Assembly (NCBI RefSeq): GCF_008011855.1
Contig: NZ_VOUX01000008.1
Coordinates: 62,001-126,000, forward strand
Reading direction: 5' to 3'
From: Serratia bockelmannii
GTDB lineage: Bacteria; Pseudomonadota; Gammaproteobacteria; Enterobacterales; Enterobacteriaceae
DNA: 64,000 nt
The notes under the pieces are model-generated. The model saw only the letters and a program-made list of their open reading frames with translations. It searched no databases and had not been told where the DNA came from. Shown here piece after piece: positions 10,470 through 19,485 of this stretch (its first letter is position 1; every line of letters begins with the position of its first letter). A program made the translations under genes and the position numbers.

Positions 10470-11348
10470 TTACATAATATCGTTCAGCATGACACCAACG
10501 CCCACCCGTGTCTGCCGGAAGTTATAGTCGATCAGCGATTCGCCGTAGCCGCTGAATACCTGGGTATAGAAACGCACGTTGCGGGTGATCGGATAGCTCC
10601 AGCCCAGCTCCGCGCCGCCGTAGCCGCTGTTCCAGTTATAGTGGCTGTCGACGCTGAACACGCTGTCGCCCCAGGCGTAACCGACCTTCAACCGGTAGTA
10701 TCCCATGTATTTGGTGATGTCCGGGTTGTCGTCGTTGCTCGAGCTCTCCGAGAAGCGGAACCAGGGCTTGAGATCCACCTGCCAGTTGCCGTTTTGCGCC
10801 ATCAGCCGCGCATAGCCGCGATTCCAGCTGCGCGACGTCGGATCCGAGCGGCCGTTAGATTGATGGTTCACGCCGATTTCAATATCGCGCAGCGTCCAAC
10901 CGGCAAAGCGGTAATCGGTCGCCCACCCCACGAACAGCTGCGGCTCGTAGTTGGTCTCGCGGAACGGCGAAGACTCGCCGCGGTTGGACAATTGCCACCA
11001 GGAGCGCTGAGTATAAGACGCGCCGAGCACCGAGTTGTCGCCGGCAATGCCCCGCCACAGCGGAAACGCCAGGCTAAGCTGGTATTTCACCTCGTCCTTG
11101 CGCGCCTTGTCGGCCCAGTTGTACGTCTTGATGGCTTCTTTGTTGATATCGCTGGTGTCGGTGTACAGCAGGTAATTGGGATCGTAAGGATACAGCGTGA
11201 ACGGATTATCGTGCTCCTGCAGCAGGTTGGCGATAATGCTGCCCCGCACCGCCGGCTTATCGTGAATCTGCTGCTCTTTGGCTTCCTCAGCCAATGCCAG
11301 CGCCGGCATCAGCAGCGTGGCGGAAACGATCCCTGACAAAATGCGCAT
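10470..11348 (-). CDS. pldA: Outer membrane phospholipase A1 (OMPLA)
   Basis: A 292-residue precursor with a Sec signal peptide (about residues 1-20, ending ALALA). The rest alternates polar and aromatic residues like a 12-strand beta-barrel and carries the active-site motif [10 protein letters not shown]. In E. coli the catalytic triad is His-Ser-Asn, and the HxS pair and a downstream Asn are both visible. PldA hydrolyses surface-exposed phospholipids and helps keep outer membrane asymmetry. The family's usual length is about 289. It lies upstream of recQ on the same strand and is divergent from yigI. Confidence 0.96.
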   Translation of the reverse strand: MRILSGIVSATLLMPALALAEEAKEQQIHDKPAVRGSIIANLLQEHDNPFTLYPYDPNYLLYTDTSDINKEAIKTYNWADKARKDEVKYQLSLAFPLWRGIAGDNSVLGASYTQRSWWQLSNRGESSPFRETNYEPQLFVGWATDYRFAGWTLRDIEIGVNHQSNGRSDPTSRSWNRGYARLMAQNGNWQVDLKPWFRFSESSSNDDNPDITKYMGYYRLKVGYAWGDSVFSVDSHYNWNSGYGGAELGWSYPITRNVRFYTQVFSGYGESLIDYNFRQTRVGVGVMLNDIM

Positions 11349-11551
11349 AACCTCTCCTCACTCCAACGAAAAAGGGCAAGCCCGGAAAAAATCAGGCCAT
11401 TTTACACACAAAGGGCGTTTTACCGCAGCGCAGGCCGGTTTTATTGGAATAGTCTGGAAAGCAACAAAGGTTAAGCATAAAATCAACATTCCATTAACCT
11501 GGACTGACCAGTTATCTCCCTTAAAACGCAAAAGAAAAACGGAAACCCGCT

Positions 11552-12022
11552 ATGTCGACCACACCATTGACCCTGGAAGCCGCCCGCCGCAAGATCGGCG
11601 AAATCTTTGTCTACCACATGCCGTTCAACCGCGAGCTTGGCCTGGAGCTGCGCCGCTTCGACGATGATTACGTTGAGCTGAGCTTCACCAACCAGCGCAA
11701 GCTGGTGGGCAACGCCGCACAGGAAATTCTGCACGGCGGCGTGATCGCCGCCGTGCTTGACGTCGCCGCCGGGCTGGCCTGCGCCGGCGGCGTGCTGACG
11801 CGCATGGAGCCGCTGATCGAAGAAGAGATCGCCGCCAAACTGTCGCGCATGGGCACCATCGATCTGCGCGTCGACTATCTGCGCCCCGGTCGCGGCGAAC
11901 ACTTCGTCGCCTCCGCCAGCGTGCTGCGCAGCGGCAACAAGGTCGCCGTGGCGCGCGTAGAACTGCATAACCACGACGGCCTGCATATCGCGACCGCCAC
12001 CGCCACCTATCTGGTCGGCTGA
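11552..12022 (+). CDS. yigI: YigI family hotdog-fold thioesterase
   Basis: The 156-residue protein is a hotdog-fold, PaaI-like thioesterase. It has the signature [17 protein letters not shown] near residues 65-80 and the strand pattern [12 protein letters not shown]. coli YigI has been described as a medium/long-chain acyl-CoA thioesterase. The ATG is preceded by an A-rich stretch with a weak ribosome-binding site. It sits between divergent pldA and downstream rarD, the same neighbours as in E. coli. The physiological substrate is not evident here. Confidence 0.9.
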   Translation: MSTTPLTLEAARRKIGEIFVYHMPFNRELGLELRRFDDDYVELSFTNQRKLVGNAAQEILHGGVIAAVLDVAAGLACAGGVLTRMEPLIEEEIAAKLSRMGTIDLRVDYLRPGRGEHFVASASVLRSGNKVAVARVELHNHDGLHIATATATYLVG

Positions 12023-12088
12023 TGATTGTGTGCGGTGAGCGTCTTCAGTACACTCACCGCATCTTACGTTCCCCACCAGAGTGACGTC

Positions 12089-12976
12089 ATGGACGCAAAG
12101 CAAACGCGTCAGGGCATTTTCTTTGCCCTGGCCGCCTATTTTATGTGGGGCATCGCCCCGGCCTATTTCAAACTGATCCAGCAAGTGTCCGCGGACGAGA
12201 TCCTCACCCACCGGATCATCTGGTCGTTTTTCTTCATGCTGGCGCTGATCACGCTGGGCCGCAACTGGCCTAAAGTGCGCGCCGCCTGCCAAAACCGCAA
12301 ACGACTGCTGCTGCTGGCGGTCACCGCGCTGTTGATCGGCGGCAACTGGCTGCTGTTCATCTGGGCGGTGAACAATCACCATATGCTGGAAGCCAGCCTG
12401 GGCTACTTCATCAACCCGCTGGTTAACGTGCTGCTGGGGATGCTGTTTCTCGGCGAGCGCTTTCGTCGCATGCAGTGGGTGGCGGTGGCGCTAGCATTCA
12501 CCGGGGTACTGGTGCAGCTCTGGCAGTTCGGCTCGTTGCCGATCATCGGTCTGGGGCTGGCGTTCAGCTTCGCTTTCTACGGCCTGCTGCGCAAGAAAAT
12601 CGCCATCGACGCCCAGACCGGCATGCTGATTGAGACGCTATGGCTGCTGCCGGTGGCGGCCGCCTATCTGTTCCTGTTCGCCGACAGCCCCACCAGCCAC
12701 CTGAGCGCCAACCCGTGGTCGCTGAACCTGCTGCTGGTCGCCGCCGGCATCGTCACCACCGTACCGCTGCTGTGCTTCACCGCGGCGGCTACCCGGCTGC
12801 GCCTGTCGACGCTCGGTTTCTTCCAGTATCTCGGCCCGACGCTGATGTTCCTGCTGGCGGTCACCTTCTACGGTGAGACCATCGGCCAGGACAAGCTGGT
12901 GACCTTCGGCTTTATCTGGGCGGCGCTGATCCTGTTCACCCTCGACGCGCTCTACACCCAACGCAAGCTGCGCTAA
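12089..12976 (+). CDS. rarD: RarD, EamA-family permease
   Basis: Starting at MDAKQTRQG, the protein is 295 residues, matching E. coli RarD (296). It has ten hydrophobic segments and two EamA repeats characteristic of the drug/metabolite transporter superfamily. The substrate is unknown; the name comes from the E. coli predicted chloramphenicol-resistance permease. An upstream in-frame start at 12026 would add 21 residues without family similarity. It is convergent with corA across a GC-rich hairpin. Confidence 0.92.
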   Translation: MDAKQTRQGIFFALAAYFMWGIAPAYFKLIQQVSADEILTHRIIWSFFFMLALITLGRNWPKVRAACQNRKRLLLLAVTALLIGGNWLLFIWAVNNHHMLEASLGYFINPLVNVLLGMLFLGERFRRMQWVAVALAFTGVLVQLWQFGSLPIIGLGLAFSFAFYGLLRKKIAIDAQTGMLIETLWLLPVAAAYLFLFADSPTSHLSANPWSLNLLLVAAGIVTTVPLLCFTAAATRLRLSTLGFFQYLGPTLMFLLAVTFYGETIGQDKLVTFGFIWAALILFTLDALYTQRKLR

Positions 12977-12978
12977 GC

Positions 12979-12995
12979 CCGGCGCCGCCGGGTTA
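12979..12995. terminator. Short GC hairpin between rarD and corA
   Basis: CCCGGC and GCCGGG pair around GCC in the 16-bp gap between the two convergent stop codons. There is no clear U-run, so termination strength is uncertain. Confidence 0.4.
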
Positions 12996-13943
12996 CAGCC
13001 AGTTTTTGCGCTTGAAGTACAGGTAAGGGGCCAGGCCGGCCAGGATCATCAGCGTGATGGCGCCCGGGTAGCCGAACGACCATTTCAGTTCCGGCATGAA
13101 TTCGAAGTTCATGCCGTAGCTGGAGGCCACCAGCGTAGGCGGCAGGAATACCACCGACACCACCGAGAAGATCTTGATGATGCGGTTCTGTTCGATATTG
13201 ATGAAGCCCATCGCCGCCTGCATCAGGAAGTTCACCTTCTGGAACAGCGATTCGTTGTGCGGCAGCAGGGATTCGATGTCGCGCAGCACTTCACGCGCCT
13301 GCTCCAGCTGGCCGGTCGGCAAACGCGCCTTGCGCACCAGGAAGTTGAGCGCGCGCTGGGTATCCATCAGACACAAACGCACCTTCCAGCCGATATCTTC
13401 CAGCTCCGCCAGCGTCGACAGCGCGGCGTCGTATTCGTCGCCCTGATGCCCTTCCATGATCACCCGGCTGAGCTGTTCCAGATCGCTGTAGATGTTCTCT
13501 ATCTCGTCCGCCAGCTGTTCAATCTTGGTTTCGAACAGATCCAGCAGCAGTTCGTAGGCGTTGCCTTCAAGCATGGTCTGGTTGCGGGCGCGCATGCGGT
13601 ACAGGCGGAACGCCGGCAGTTCACGCTCGCGCAGGGTATACAGGCGGCCGTCGCGAATGGTGAACGCCACCGTGGAGTTGCCGGCGTGATCTTCCGCATC
13701 TTCAAAGTAGAAGAAGGAGTGGATATGCAGACCGTCTTCGTCTTCGAAGAAACGGGCGGAGGCTTCGATGTCGTCCAGTTCGGGACGCGTCGCCAAGCTT
13801 TGTCCCAGCTCATTCTGCACGCGCTCACGCTCGCCCTCTTCCGGCTCGACCAGATCAACCCACAGCGATGACGTGAGATCATCCGAGTCGTCCAGTTCCA
13901 GACGGGACAAGCGGCGGTTATCTAATTTAAAAGCGCTCAGCAT
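12993..13943 (-). CDS. corA: Magnesium/cobalt/nickel transporter CorA
   Basis: The 316-residue protein starts at [12 protein letters not shown] and matches the E. coli length exactly. It has a long cytoplasmic alpha/beta and helical funnel domain, then two C-terminal membrane segments. The universal signature YGMN (GMN at 277-279) and the external MPEL loop lie between them. CorA is a pentameric Mg2+ uptake channel in the inner membrane. Twelve further in-frame codons exist upstream but are not conserved. The 5' leader is long and encodes the corL-like peptide, so expression is probably attenuated as described in Salmonella. Confidence 0.98.
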   Translation of the reverse strand: MLSAFKLDNRRLSRLELDDSDDLTSSLWVDLVEPEEGERERVQNELGQSLATRPELDDIEASARFFEDEDGLHIHSFFYFEDAEDHAGNSTVAFTIRDGRLYTLRERELPAFRLYRMRARNQTMLEGNAYELLLDLFETKIEQLADEIENIYSDLEQLSRVIMEGHQGDEYDAALSTLAELEDIGWKVRLCLMDTQRALNFLVRKARLPTGQLEQAREVLRDIESLLPHNESLFQKVNFLMQAAMGFINIEQNRIIKIFSVVSVVFLPPTLVASSYGMNFEFMPELKWSFGYPGAITLMILAGLAPYLYFKRKNWL

Positions 13944-14387
13944 GTGCCAAAACTCCGTGAAGGTAACGGGTGCGGACAACGCGTTGAAGCACAGAAACAG
14001 AGGGGATGCGTATCACCGATTGTTTCAGACCATGAAGAGATCTGACTCATAGCGACACTTTGCGGGGTCGCCGACAACCACGAAGGCTATCAGCAAAAAC
14101 GGAGAGCCTTAGAAGTTATACCTGCGGCGCAGGTCAGTGAGCCAGTATCTACTGGGTGTGTCCAAGGCGTCTGTCCTCAATGATAATAGTGCGCGCATGT
14201 TACGCCGAGAAGAAAAAGCCTGTCAACACGTTAGGCGGGATAATTGCGCAACAAATCATCACGATGATCAATGGCAGAAATGACGCTTAAACCGTACTGA
14301 AAAAGTCGCGACGATCGCTTACCGCCACCAAGAATGTTGCTAAGATGACATCACCCTAATGGTACGACAAGCATGCGGATTTAAACG
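13944..14387. promoter_or_regulatory. corA leader region and divergent upstream gap
   Basis: This 444-bp gap lies between divergent corA and the cupin gene. On the minus strand it holds corL (14109-14165) and, further down, a 37-codon ORF (13937-14050; no clear ribosome-binding site) whose stop overlaps the corA start. In Salmonella, corL translation governs Rho-dependent termination in the corA leader. The part near 14200-14387 should contain the corA promoter and the cupin gene promoter; boxes were not assigned. Confidence 0.55.
14109..14165 (-). CDS. corL: YsgD/CorL-type leader peptide of corA
   Basis: An 18-codon ORF, MDTPSRYWLTDLRRRYNF, starts with TTG and has AGGA eight bases upstream. 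It lies about 165 bp before corA on the same strand. In Salmonella and relatives a short ORF, corL, sits in this place; ribosome progress along it decides whether Rho stops transcription before corA. The peptide resembles what I recall of the YsgD/CorL family, but I could not compare sequences. In-frame ATG at 14196-14198 would give a 29-residue version. It is too short for routine gene calling. Confidence 0.6.
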   Translation of the reverse strand: MDTPSRYWLTDLRRRYNF

Positions 14388-14861
14388 ATGAAACAGATTA
14401 CCGCCCATGAACTGACCGCGATGAGCGAACAGGCCGCCAGCGTGCCCCGCCTGCGCGCGCACCGCACCTTACACGAAGAGCTGAGCGACCCGGTGCAACG
14501 CCTGGCGATCGCCATGGAGCCCGGCACCTATATCCGCCCGCACCGCCACCCGCAAACCTGGGAGCTGCTGACGCCGCTGCGCGGTCGTTTTGTCGTGTTG
14601 CAGTTCAACGATGACGGCGTCGTCATGCAGCGCACCCTGCTCGGCGAAGAAACCAAAGTGCTGGAGATGCCGGCATTTACCTGGCATGCGGTGCTGTCGG
14701 TCGATGCCGGCGGCGTGGTGTTCGAAGTGAAGCAGGGCCCGTATCAGGCGCTGACCGAAGAGGACTGCATGCAATGGGCACCGCAGGAAGGCGGCGAAGG
14801 CACCGAAGCGGTGATGCGCTGGTATGCCACTGCGCAGGTCGGCGATCGCTACCCTCACTGA
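14388..14861 (+). CDS. WbuC-family cupin-fold metalloprotein
   Basis: The 157-residue protein has a cupin core. Motif 1 is RPHRHPQTWELL (HxH and a Glu, metal ligands) and motif 2 lies around FTWHAVLS, with a WbuC-type N terminus. WbuC proteins are often encoded in O-antigen clusters, but none is present here; the gene stands alone between divergent corA and convergent uvrD. E. coli has other small genes at this place. The reaction is unknown. The presence of metal ligands suggests a metal-dependent enzyme or sensor. A perfect hairpin follows the stop codon. Confidence 0.8.
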   Translation: MKQITAHELTAMSEQAASVPRLRAHRTLHEELSDPVQRLAIAMEPGTYIRPHRHPQTWELLTPLRGRFVVLQFNDDGVVMQRTLLGEETKVLEMPAFTWHAVLSVDAGGVVFEVKQGPYQALTEEDCMQWAPQEGGEGTEAVMRWYATAQVGDRYPH

Positions 14862-14871
14862 TAATGAACGA

Positions 14872-14893
14872 TTGCAGGGGCCTGCCCCTGCAA
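14872..14893. terminator. Bidirectional terminator between cupin gene and uvrD
   Basis: TTGCAGGGGC and GCCCCTGCAA form a perfect inverted repeat in the 45-bp gap between convergent genes. T-runs are short on both sides. Confidence 0.65.
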
Positions 14894-14906
14894 CTCTCCC
14901 CGCTCT

Positions 14907-17069
14907 TTATACCGTTTCCAGGCGAGCGTAGGCCGCCACCAGCCACTTGATGCCCTCGCCCGGGAAAGCGATCTGCAACCGGCTGTGCTCGCCGCTGCCT
15001 TCCAGATTGACGATGGTGCCTTCGCCAAACTTGGGATGGCGCACGCGCTGGCCCAGCTTGTAGCCGGTATCGTTCTCGCTGATCGGCGTGCCCATGCGGC
15101 GGTGATTGACCGGGCGCGATACGCTGGCGCGCAGGCGCACTTCTTCCACGCACTCTTCCGGCAGCTCGCCGATAAAGCGCGACGGCCGATGGTAAACCTC
15201 TTTGCCGTACAGACGGCGCGTTTCGGCGTAGGTCAGCGTCAGCTTCTGCATGGCGCGCGTTACGCCCACATAGGCCAGACGGCGCTCCTCCTCCAGACGG
15301 CCGCCTTCATCCAGCGACATCTGGCTCGGGAACATGCCTTCTTCCATGCCGACGATAAACACCAGCGGGAACTCCAGGCCCTTGGCCGAGTGCAGGGTCA
15401 TCAGCTGCACCGCATCCTGGTAAGCGTCGGCCTGGCCTTCGCCCGCTTCCAGTGCCGCATGAGACAGGAATGCCTGCAGCGGCATCAGATCCTGATCTTC
15501 TTCCTGATAACTGAACTGGCGCGTCGCCGTCACCAGCTCCTCAAGGTTTTCGATACGCGCCTGCCCCTTCTCGCCCTTTTCCTGCTCATACATGATGAAC
15601 AGTCCAGAATCGCGGATCACGCGGTCGGTCTGCACGTGCAGCGGCATGTCGGCGGTTTCATGCGCCAGCGACTCCACCAGTTCGATGAAGCGCTGCAGCG
15701 CCGACGCGGCGCGGCCGGCCAACACTTTGTCCTGCATCAGCTCGCGCGTCGCCTGCCACAGCGTCAGCTGGCGATCGCGCGCCGCCTGGCGCACCACGTC
15801 GAGGGTGCGATCGCCGATGCCGCGCGTCGGGGTGTTGACCACGCGCTCGAAGGCCGCATCGTCGTTGCGGTTGGAGATAAGGCGCAGGTAAGCCAGCGCA
15901 TCCTTGATTTCCTGGCGTTCGAAGAAGCGCTGGCCACCGTAGATGCGGTACGGCATCGCCGTCTGCAACAGCGCCTCTTCCAGCACGCGCGACTGGGCGT
16001 TGCTGCGGTACAGGATAGCGCAGTCGTTCAGCGCGCCGCCGTTGTCTTGCCAGGTCTTGATGCGGTTAACCACGAAGCGCGCTTCGTCGAGTTCGTTGAA
16101 GGCGCAGTAGAGGGAAATCGGTTCACCTTCGCCGCCTTCGGTCCACAGGTTTTTGCCCATGCGCCCGTCGTTGTTGGCGATCAGGGTGTTGGCCGCTTTC
16201 AGGATGTTGCTGGTGGAACGGTAGTTCTGCTCCAGGCGGATGGTTTCCGCGCCGGGGAAATCTTTCAGGAAGCGCTGAATGTTTTCCACCTGCGCGCCGC
16301 GCCAGCCGTAGATCGACTGGTCATCGTCGCCGACGATCATCACGTTGCTGTTGCCGCCCGCCAGCAGACGGATCCAGGCGTACTGGATGCTGTTGGTATC
16401 CTGGAATTCGTCCACCAGCACGTTGGTGAAACGTTCGCGGTAGTGGTTGAGGATATGCGGCTTGTTCAGCCACAGCTCGTGCGCGCGCAGCAGCAGCTCG
16501 GCGAAATCCACCAGCCCGGCGCGATCGCAGGCTTCCTGATAGGCCTGATAGATGCGCAGCCAGGTGGCCTCTACCGGGTTGTTGTAGGTCTCGACGTGCT
16601 GCGGGCGCAGGCCCTCGTCTTTCTTGCCGTTGATGTACCACATCGCCTGACGCGGCGGCCACTGCTTCTCGTCGACGTTCAGCGCCTTGATGATGCGCTT
16701 GAGCAGCCGCAGCTGGTCGTCGCTGTCGAGGATCTGGAAATCCTGCGGCAGGTTGGCTTCCAGGTGGTGGGCGCGCAGCAGACGATGCGCCAGGCCGTGG
16801 AAGGTGCCGATCCACATGCCGCCCTGGCTGGTGCCGATCAGATGTTCGATACGGTGGCGCATTTCCGCCGCCGCCTTGTTGGTGAAGGTCACCGCCATGA
16901 TCGAATACGGTGAGCAGTTCTCCACCGACAGCAGCCAGGCGATGCGATGCACCAGTACCCGCGTCTTGCCGCTGCCCGCCCCGGCCAGAACCAACAGGTT
17001 GCTGCGCGGCGCCGCCACGGCTTCACGTTGTTTTTCATTCAGGCTGTCGAGCAGATCGGAGACGTCCAT
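14907..17069 (-). CDS. uvrD: DNA helicase II UvrD
   Basis: The 720-residue SF1A helicase has the same length as E. coli UvrD when started at MDVSDLLDSL. Walker A AGAGSGKT is at residues 29-36. The motif II region reads LVDEFQDTNSIQYAW and motif [16 protein letters not shown]; the C-terminal Tudor-like region (GYKLGQRVRHPKFGEG) binds RNA polymerase in E. coli. It acts in nucleotide excision repair and mismatch repair and clears RecA filaments. A LexA box and a terminator-like hairpin precede the gene. The paralogue rep lies 34 kb away in this window. Confidence 0.98.
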   Translation of the reverse strand: MDVSDLLDSLNEKQREAVAAPRSNLLVLAGAGSGKTRVLVHRIAWLLSVENCSPYSIMAVTFTNKAAAEMRHRIEHLIGTSQGGMWIGTFHGLAHRLLRAHHLEANLPQDFQILDSDDQLRLLKRIIKALNVDEKQWPPRQAMWYINGKKDEGLRPQHVETYNNPVEATWLRIYQAYQEACDRAGLVDFAELLLRAHELWLNKPHILNHYRERFTNVLVDEFQDTNSIQYAWIRLLAGGNSNVMIVGDDDQSIYGWRGAQVENIQRFLKDFPGAETIRLEQNYRSTSNILKAANTLIANNDGRMGKNLWTEGGEGEPISLYCAFNELDEARFVVNRIKTWQDNGGALNDCAILYRSNAQSRVLEEALLQTAMPYRIYGGQRFFERQEIKDALAYLRLISNRNDDAAFERVVNTPTRGIGDRTLDVVRQAARDRQLTLWQATRELMQDKVLAGRAASALQRFIELVESLAHETADMPLHVQTDRVIRDSGLFIMYEQEKGEKGQARIENLEELVTATRQFSYQEEDQDLMPLQAFLSHAALEAGEGQADAYQDAVQLMTLHSAKGLEFPLVFIVGMEEGMFPSQMSLDEGGRLEEERRLAYVGVTRAMQKLTLTYAETRRLYGKEVYHRPSRFIGELPEECVEEVRLRASVSRPVNHRRMGTPISENDTGYKLGQRVRHPKFGEGTIVNLEGSGEHSRLQIAFPGEGIKWLVAAYARLETV

Positions 17070-17091
17070 AGGCACCACTAATGGTTAAGGG

Positions 17092-17114
17092 AAAACCCGC
17101 CGGTGACGGGTTTT
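17092..17114 (-). terminator. uvrD leader attenuator
   Basis: On the minus strand AAAACCCG and CGGGTTTT pair around TCACCGG. The hairpin lies between the LexA box and the uvrD start, inside the uvrD leader. E. coli uvrD was reported to be controlled by LexA and by attenuation at a terminator in the same position. Because of the symmetric A/T arms it could also act on the plus strand. Confidence 0.65.
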
Positions 17115-17117
17115 TCA

Positions 17118-17133
17118 CTGGAAATTTATACAG
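17118..17133 (-). promoter_or_regulatory. LexA box of uvrD
   Basis: CTGTATAAATTTCCAG fits the SOS box CTG-N10-CAG with an AT-rich centre and lies about 50 bp upstream of the uvrD start. uvrD is a known LexA regulon member in E. coli. Confidence 0.7.
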
Positions 17134-17147
17134 AGTTCTGGCAGGGA

Positions 17148-17864
17148 TTATAACAATGCTGTCAGCGATGCCAACTGCGAAATCTCAATATGCGGCAGCA
17201 AGCGGCTGTCGGCAGCCTGCATCAGGCAGCGTTGCCGATCGTTGATCCAACAGGCCTGCAGCCCCGCGCGCAGCGCGCCGGCGACGTCGGTAGTCAGATC
17301 GTCGCCCACGTGCAGGATCTGCTCGGGCGCCACGCCCAGCCGCTCAACGGCCAGGTGGTACATGTCCTGGTACGGCTTGGCGCGCCCGTCCGGCCCGGAG
17401 CGCAACACGAACTGGAAATAACCGTCCAGGCCGCATAGCGACGGATCGACGTTGCCGTTGGTGATCGCCACCAGCGGGTAGCGCGCGGCCAACGCCTTCA
17501 GCGTGGCGTGGGTCGCTTCCGGCACCTCGATGCGGCTGCGCCACAGCGCGAAGTTCTGCATCGCCGCATCGGCCCCGATCGCCGCTTCGGCGTCGCGCAG
17601 CCCCTGCCGGCTCAGCGCCAGATGAATGGCGCGCCAGCGCCACTGGGTGACGTCATGGTAGATCTCCGGCTCCTGCTCGCGCAGCTCCTGACGCAGGCGA
17701 TGAAAATCCGCCGACTGAAAGCTGCTCAGGCCGGGATGATAACTCTGCAGGAAGGCCACCGACTGTTGTTCGGTTTGCCGGATCACCGGACGGTTATCAT
17801 ACAGCGTGTCGTCCAGATCGAAAGTCAGCGCCGCCAGCGGGCGCAGCGGGCGATAAAAATGCAT
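17148..17864 (-). CDS. yigB: HAD-family phosphatase YigB (FMN phosphatase type)
   Basis: The 238-residue protein starts at [20 protein letters not shown] and matches E. coli YigB in length. The HAD nucleophile motif is DLDDTLYDN, a lysine lies in [10 protein letters not shown], and the acidic motif is [11 protein letters not shown]. coli YigB dephosphorylates FMN to riboflavin and other phosphate monoesters. The start ATG shares one base with the xerC stop (TGATG), so translation is coupled. It is the last gene of dapF-yigA-xerC-yigB. The longer open frame upstream is just the xerC gene read out of frame. Confidence 0.95.
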   Translation of the reverse strand: MHFYRPLRPLAALTFDLDDTLYDNRPVIRQTEQQSVAFLQSYHPGLSSFQSADFHRLRQELREQEPEIYHDVTQWRWRAIHLALSRQGLRDAEAAIGADAAMQNFALWRSRIEVPEATHATLKALAARYPLVAITNGNVDPSLCGLDGYFQFVLRSGPDGRAKPYQDMYHLAVERLGVAPEQILHVGDDLTTDVAGALRAGLQACWINDRQRCLMQAADSRLLPHIEISQLASLTALL

Positions 17865-18775
17865 CAGGATTTCCCCCGTTTGGCACGCGGATGCGCGGCA
17901 TCGTACACGTTCGCCAGATGTTGAAAGTCGAGGTGGGTATAAATTTGCGTGGTGGTCAGGTTGGCGTGGCCGAGCAGTTCCTGCACCGCGCGCAGATCGC
18001 CGCTGGACTCCAGCATGTGGGTGGCGAAGGAGTGGCGCAGCTTGTGCGGGTGAATATGGCTGTTGACGCCCTGTTTCACGCCCCACTCGGCGAAGCGCTT
18101 TTGCACGTTGCGCGTCGAGATGCGTCGCCCCTGATTGGACAGGAACATCGCGTCATCTTCCGGCCCGAACAGATCGCGCATCGCCAGCCAGTGTTCCAGC
18201 CAGGTGACGGCGGTGCGCCCGATCGGCAATTTGCGCTCTTTGCTGCCTTTCCCCATCACCCACACCTCGCCGGCGGCCATATCGACATGACGGCAATCCA
18301 GCCCCACCAGCTCGGAGAGGCGCAGGCCGGCGCCGTACATCACCTCCAGCATGGCGCGATCGCGCACCGCCAGCGGATCGTTGAGATCGATCTCCAGCAG
18401 CTGGTTCATTTCATCGACGTCGATGTTTTTCGGCAGATGGCGGCCGCTGCGCGGCGTGCGGATGCCCTTGGCGGGATTGGCGTGCAATACGCTCTGGCTG
18501 ACCAGCCAGTCGAGGAAACTGCGCAGCGAAGAAAGCCGCAGCGCCAGGCTGGCGGACTGCAGGCCGGCGCGTTTGCTGCGCGCCGCCAGCATGCGCACCC
18601 GGGCGGCATCCAGCGCCACCCAGTCGGTGACGCCGATCTCCTGCGCCAGGCGCATCAGCGCCGCCAGCTGGCGTGAATAGCTGAGCTGCGTCAGCGGGCT
18701 GAGTTGGCGTTCTACCTTGAGATAACGCAGAAACGCGTCCACCGGCTGCTGCAGGCTGGGCGCAATCGGCGTCAT
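17864..18775 (-). CDS. xerC: Tyrosine recombinase XerC
   Basis: The 303-residue site-specific recombinase has an N-terminal core-binding SAM-like domain and a C-terminal catalytic domain. The expected residues are visible: Arg in GAGLRLSE, Lys in GKGSKE, HxxR in [10 protein letters not shown], the [10 protein letters not shown] motif and the nucleophile Tyr in IYTHLDF. With XerD it resolves chromosome dimers at dif. The ATG overlaps the yigA stop by four bases (ATGA). The open frame extends upstream to 19324 but that part is yigA in another frame, so I reject the long form. Confidence 0.97.
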   Translation of the reverse strand: MTPIAPSLQQPVDAFLRYLKVERQLSPLTQLSYSRQLAALMRLAQEIGVTDWVALDAARVRMLAARSKRAGLQSASLALRLSSLRSFLDWLVSQSVLHANPAKGIRTPRSGRHLPKNIDVDEMNQLLEIDLNDPLAVRDRAMLEVMYGAGLRLSELVGLDCRHVDMAAGEVWVMGKGSKERKLPIGRTAVTWLEHWLAMRDLFGPEDDAMFLSNQGRRISTRNVQKRFAEWGVKQGVNSHIHPHKLRHSFATHMLESSGDLRAVQELLGHANLTTTQIYTHLDFQHLANVYDAAHPRAKRGKS

Positions 18776-19485
18776 GCGCGTTCGACCCAGCGTTCCAGCA
18801 GTTCCGGCAGCATGCGCGCCAGTTGATTGAGCATCACCGTGCCCATGCCCTGCTGATAGTGTTGCGTATCGCGGCTGCTGAAGATCACCATGCCCAGTTC
18901 GCCGTCGTCGCCCAGCATCGACAGCGCCACCGAGCCAATCTGGCCAATCTGTTTGGCCTGCGGCAACAGCAGCAGCAGTTCGGGGCCGTTCAGACCACCG
19001 AGGTAGTGTTGTTCGCTGCCCAGCCGCTGAATGCGGAACGGCTCGAACGCCGAACGCGTCAGCGCCAGGTGGGTGAAGTCGGAAGGTGCGCCGATCTTCC
19101 AGCGTTCGGCGAACAGGCGCACCGTGGCGCCGGCCAAACCGAAGCCGCGCGCCCAGCGCTGCAGCCGATTGAGCATGTCCTGCAGGCTGTCGGCGGTGGC
19201 CAAATCGGCCTGCAGGTGCAGCAACCGGGCGAACAGCCCTTCGTTGGCGCTGGCCTGCTCCATCAACAGCGTGATCTCTTCTTCCAACCGTTCGATGTGA
19301 TTGCGCTGGCGGGCCAGGTGCCATTCCACCAGCGAAACGGTGCCGCGCACCGGGTGCGGCACGCGCATCTGCTCAACCTGGCGCGCGTTGCGAATAAAGA
19401 AATCCGGGTTCTGCAGCAGGTACTGCATCACGGTGTCGTCATCCAGCGCCAGGCCGGCGACGCTCTGTTCTTCTACGCTTTTCAT
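18772..19485 (-). CDS. yigA: DUF484 family protein YigA
   Basis: The 237-residue protein begins with an N-terminal segment [13 protein letters not shown]-like (here [15 protein letters not shown]), typical of DUF484. A predicted coiled coil (about residues 55-85) is followed by a GAF-like domain. Its function is unknown. It is translationally linked on both sides: the start overlaps the dapF stop by 4 bp and the stop overlaps the xerC start by 4 bp, as in E. coli. The constant linkage to XerC suggests a role in chromosome maintenance, but that is inference. Confidence 0.93.
   Translation of the reverse strand: MKSVEEQSVAGLALDDDTVMQYLLQNPDFFIRNARQVEQMRVPHPVRGTVSLVEWHLARQRNHIERLEEEITLLMEQASANEGLFARLLHLQADLATADSLQDMLNRLQRWARGFGLAGATVRLFAERWKIGAPSDFTHLALTRSAFEPFRIQRLGSEQHYLGGLNGPELLLLLPQAKQIGQIGSVALSMLGDDGELGMVIFSSRDTQHYQQGMGTVMLNQLARMLPELLERWVERA

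Noticed and set aside
14985-16913. 642-codon open frame on the plus strand, antisense to uvrD
   Set aside because: Same shadow effect over uvrD; no motif, no ribosome-binding site.
18776-19324. Long N-terminal extension of xerC
   Set aside because: The extension is yigA read in another frame. XerC proteins begin at 18775, and the ATGA overlap with yigA fits coupled translation.
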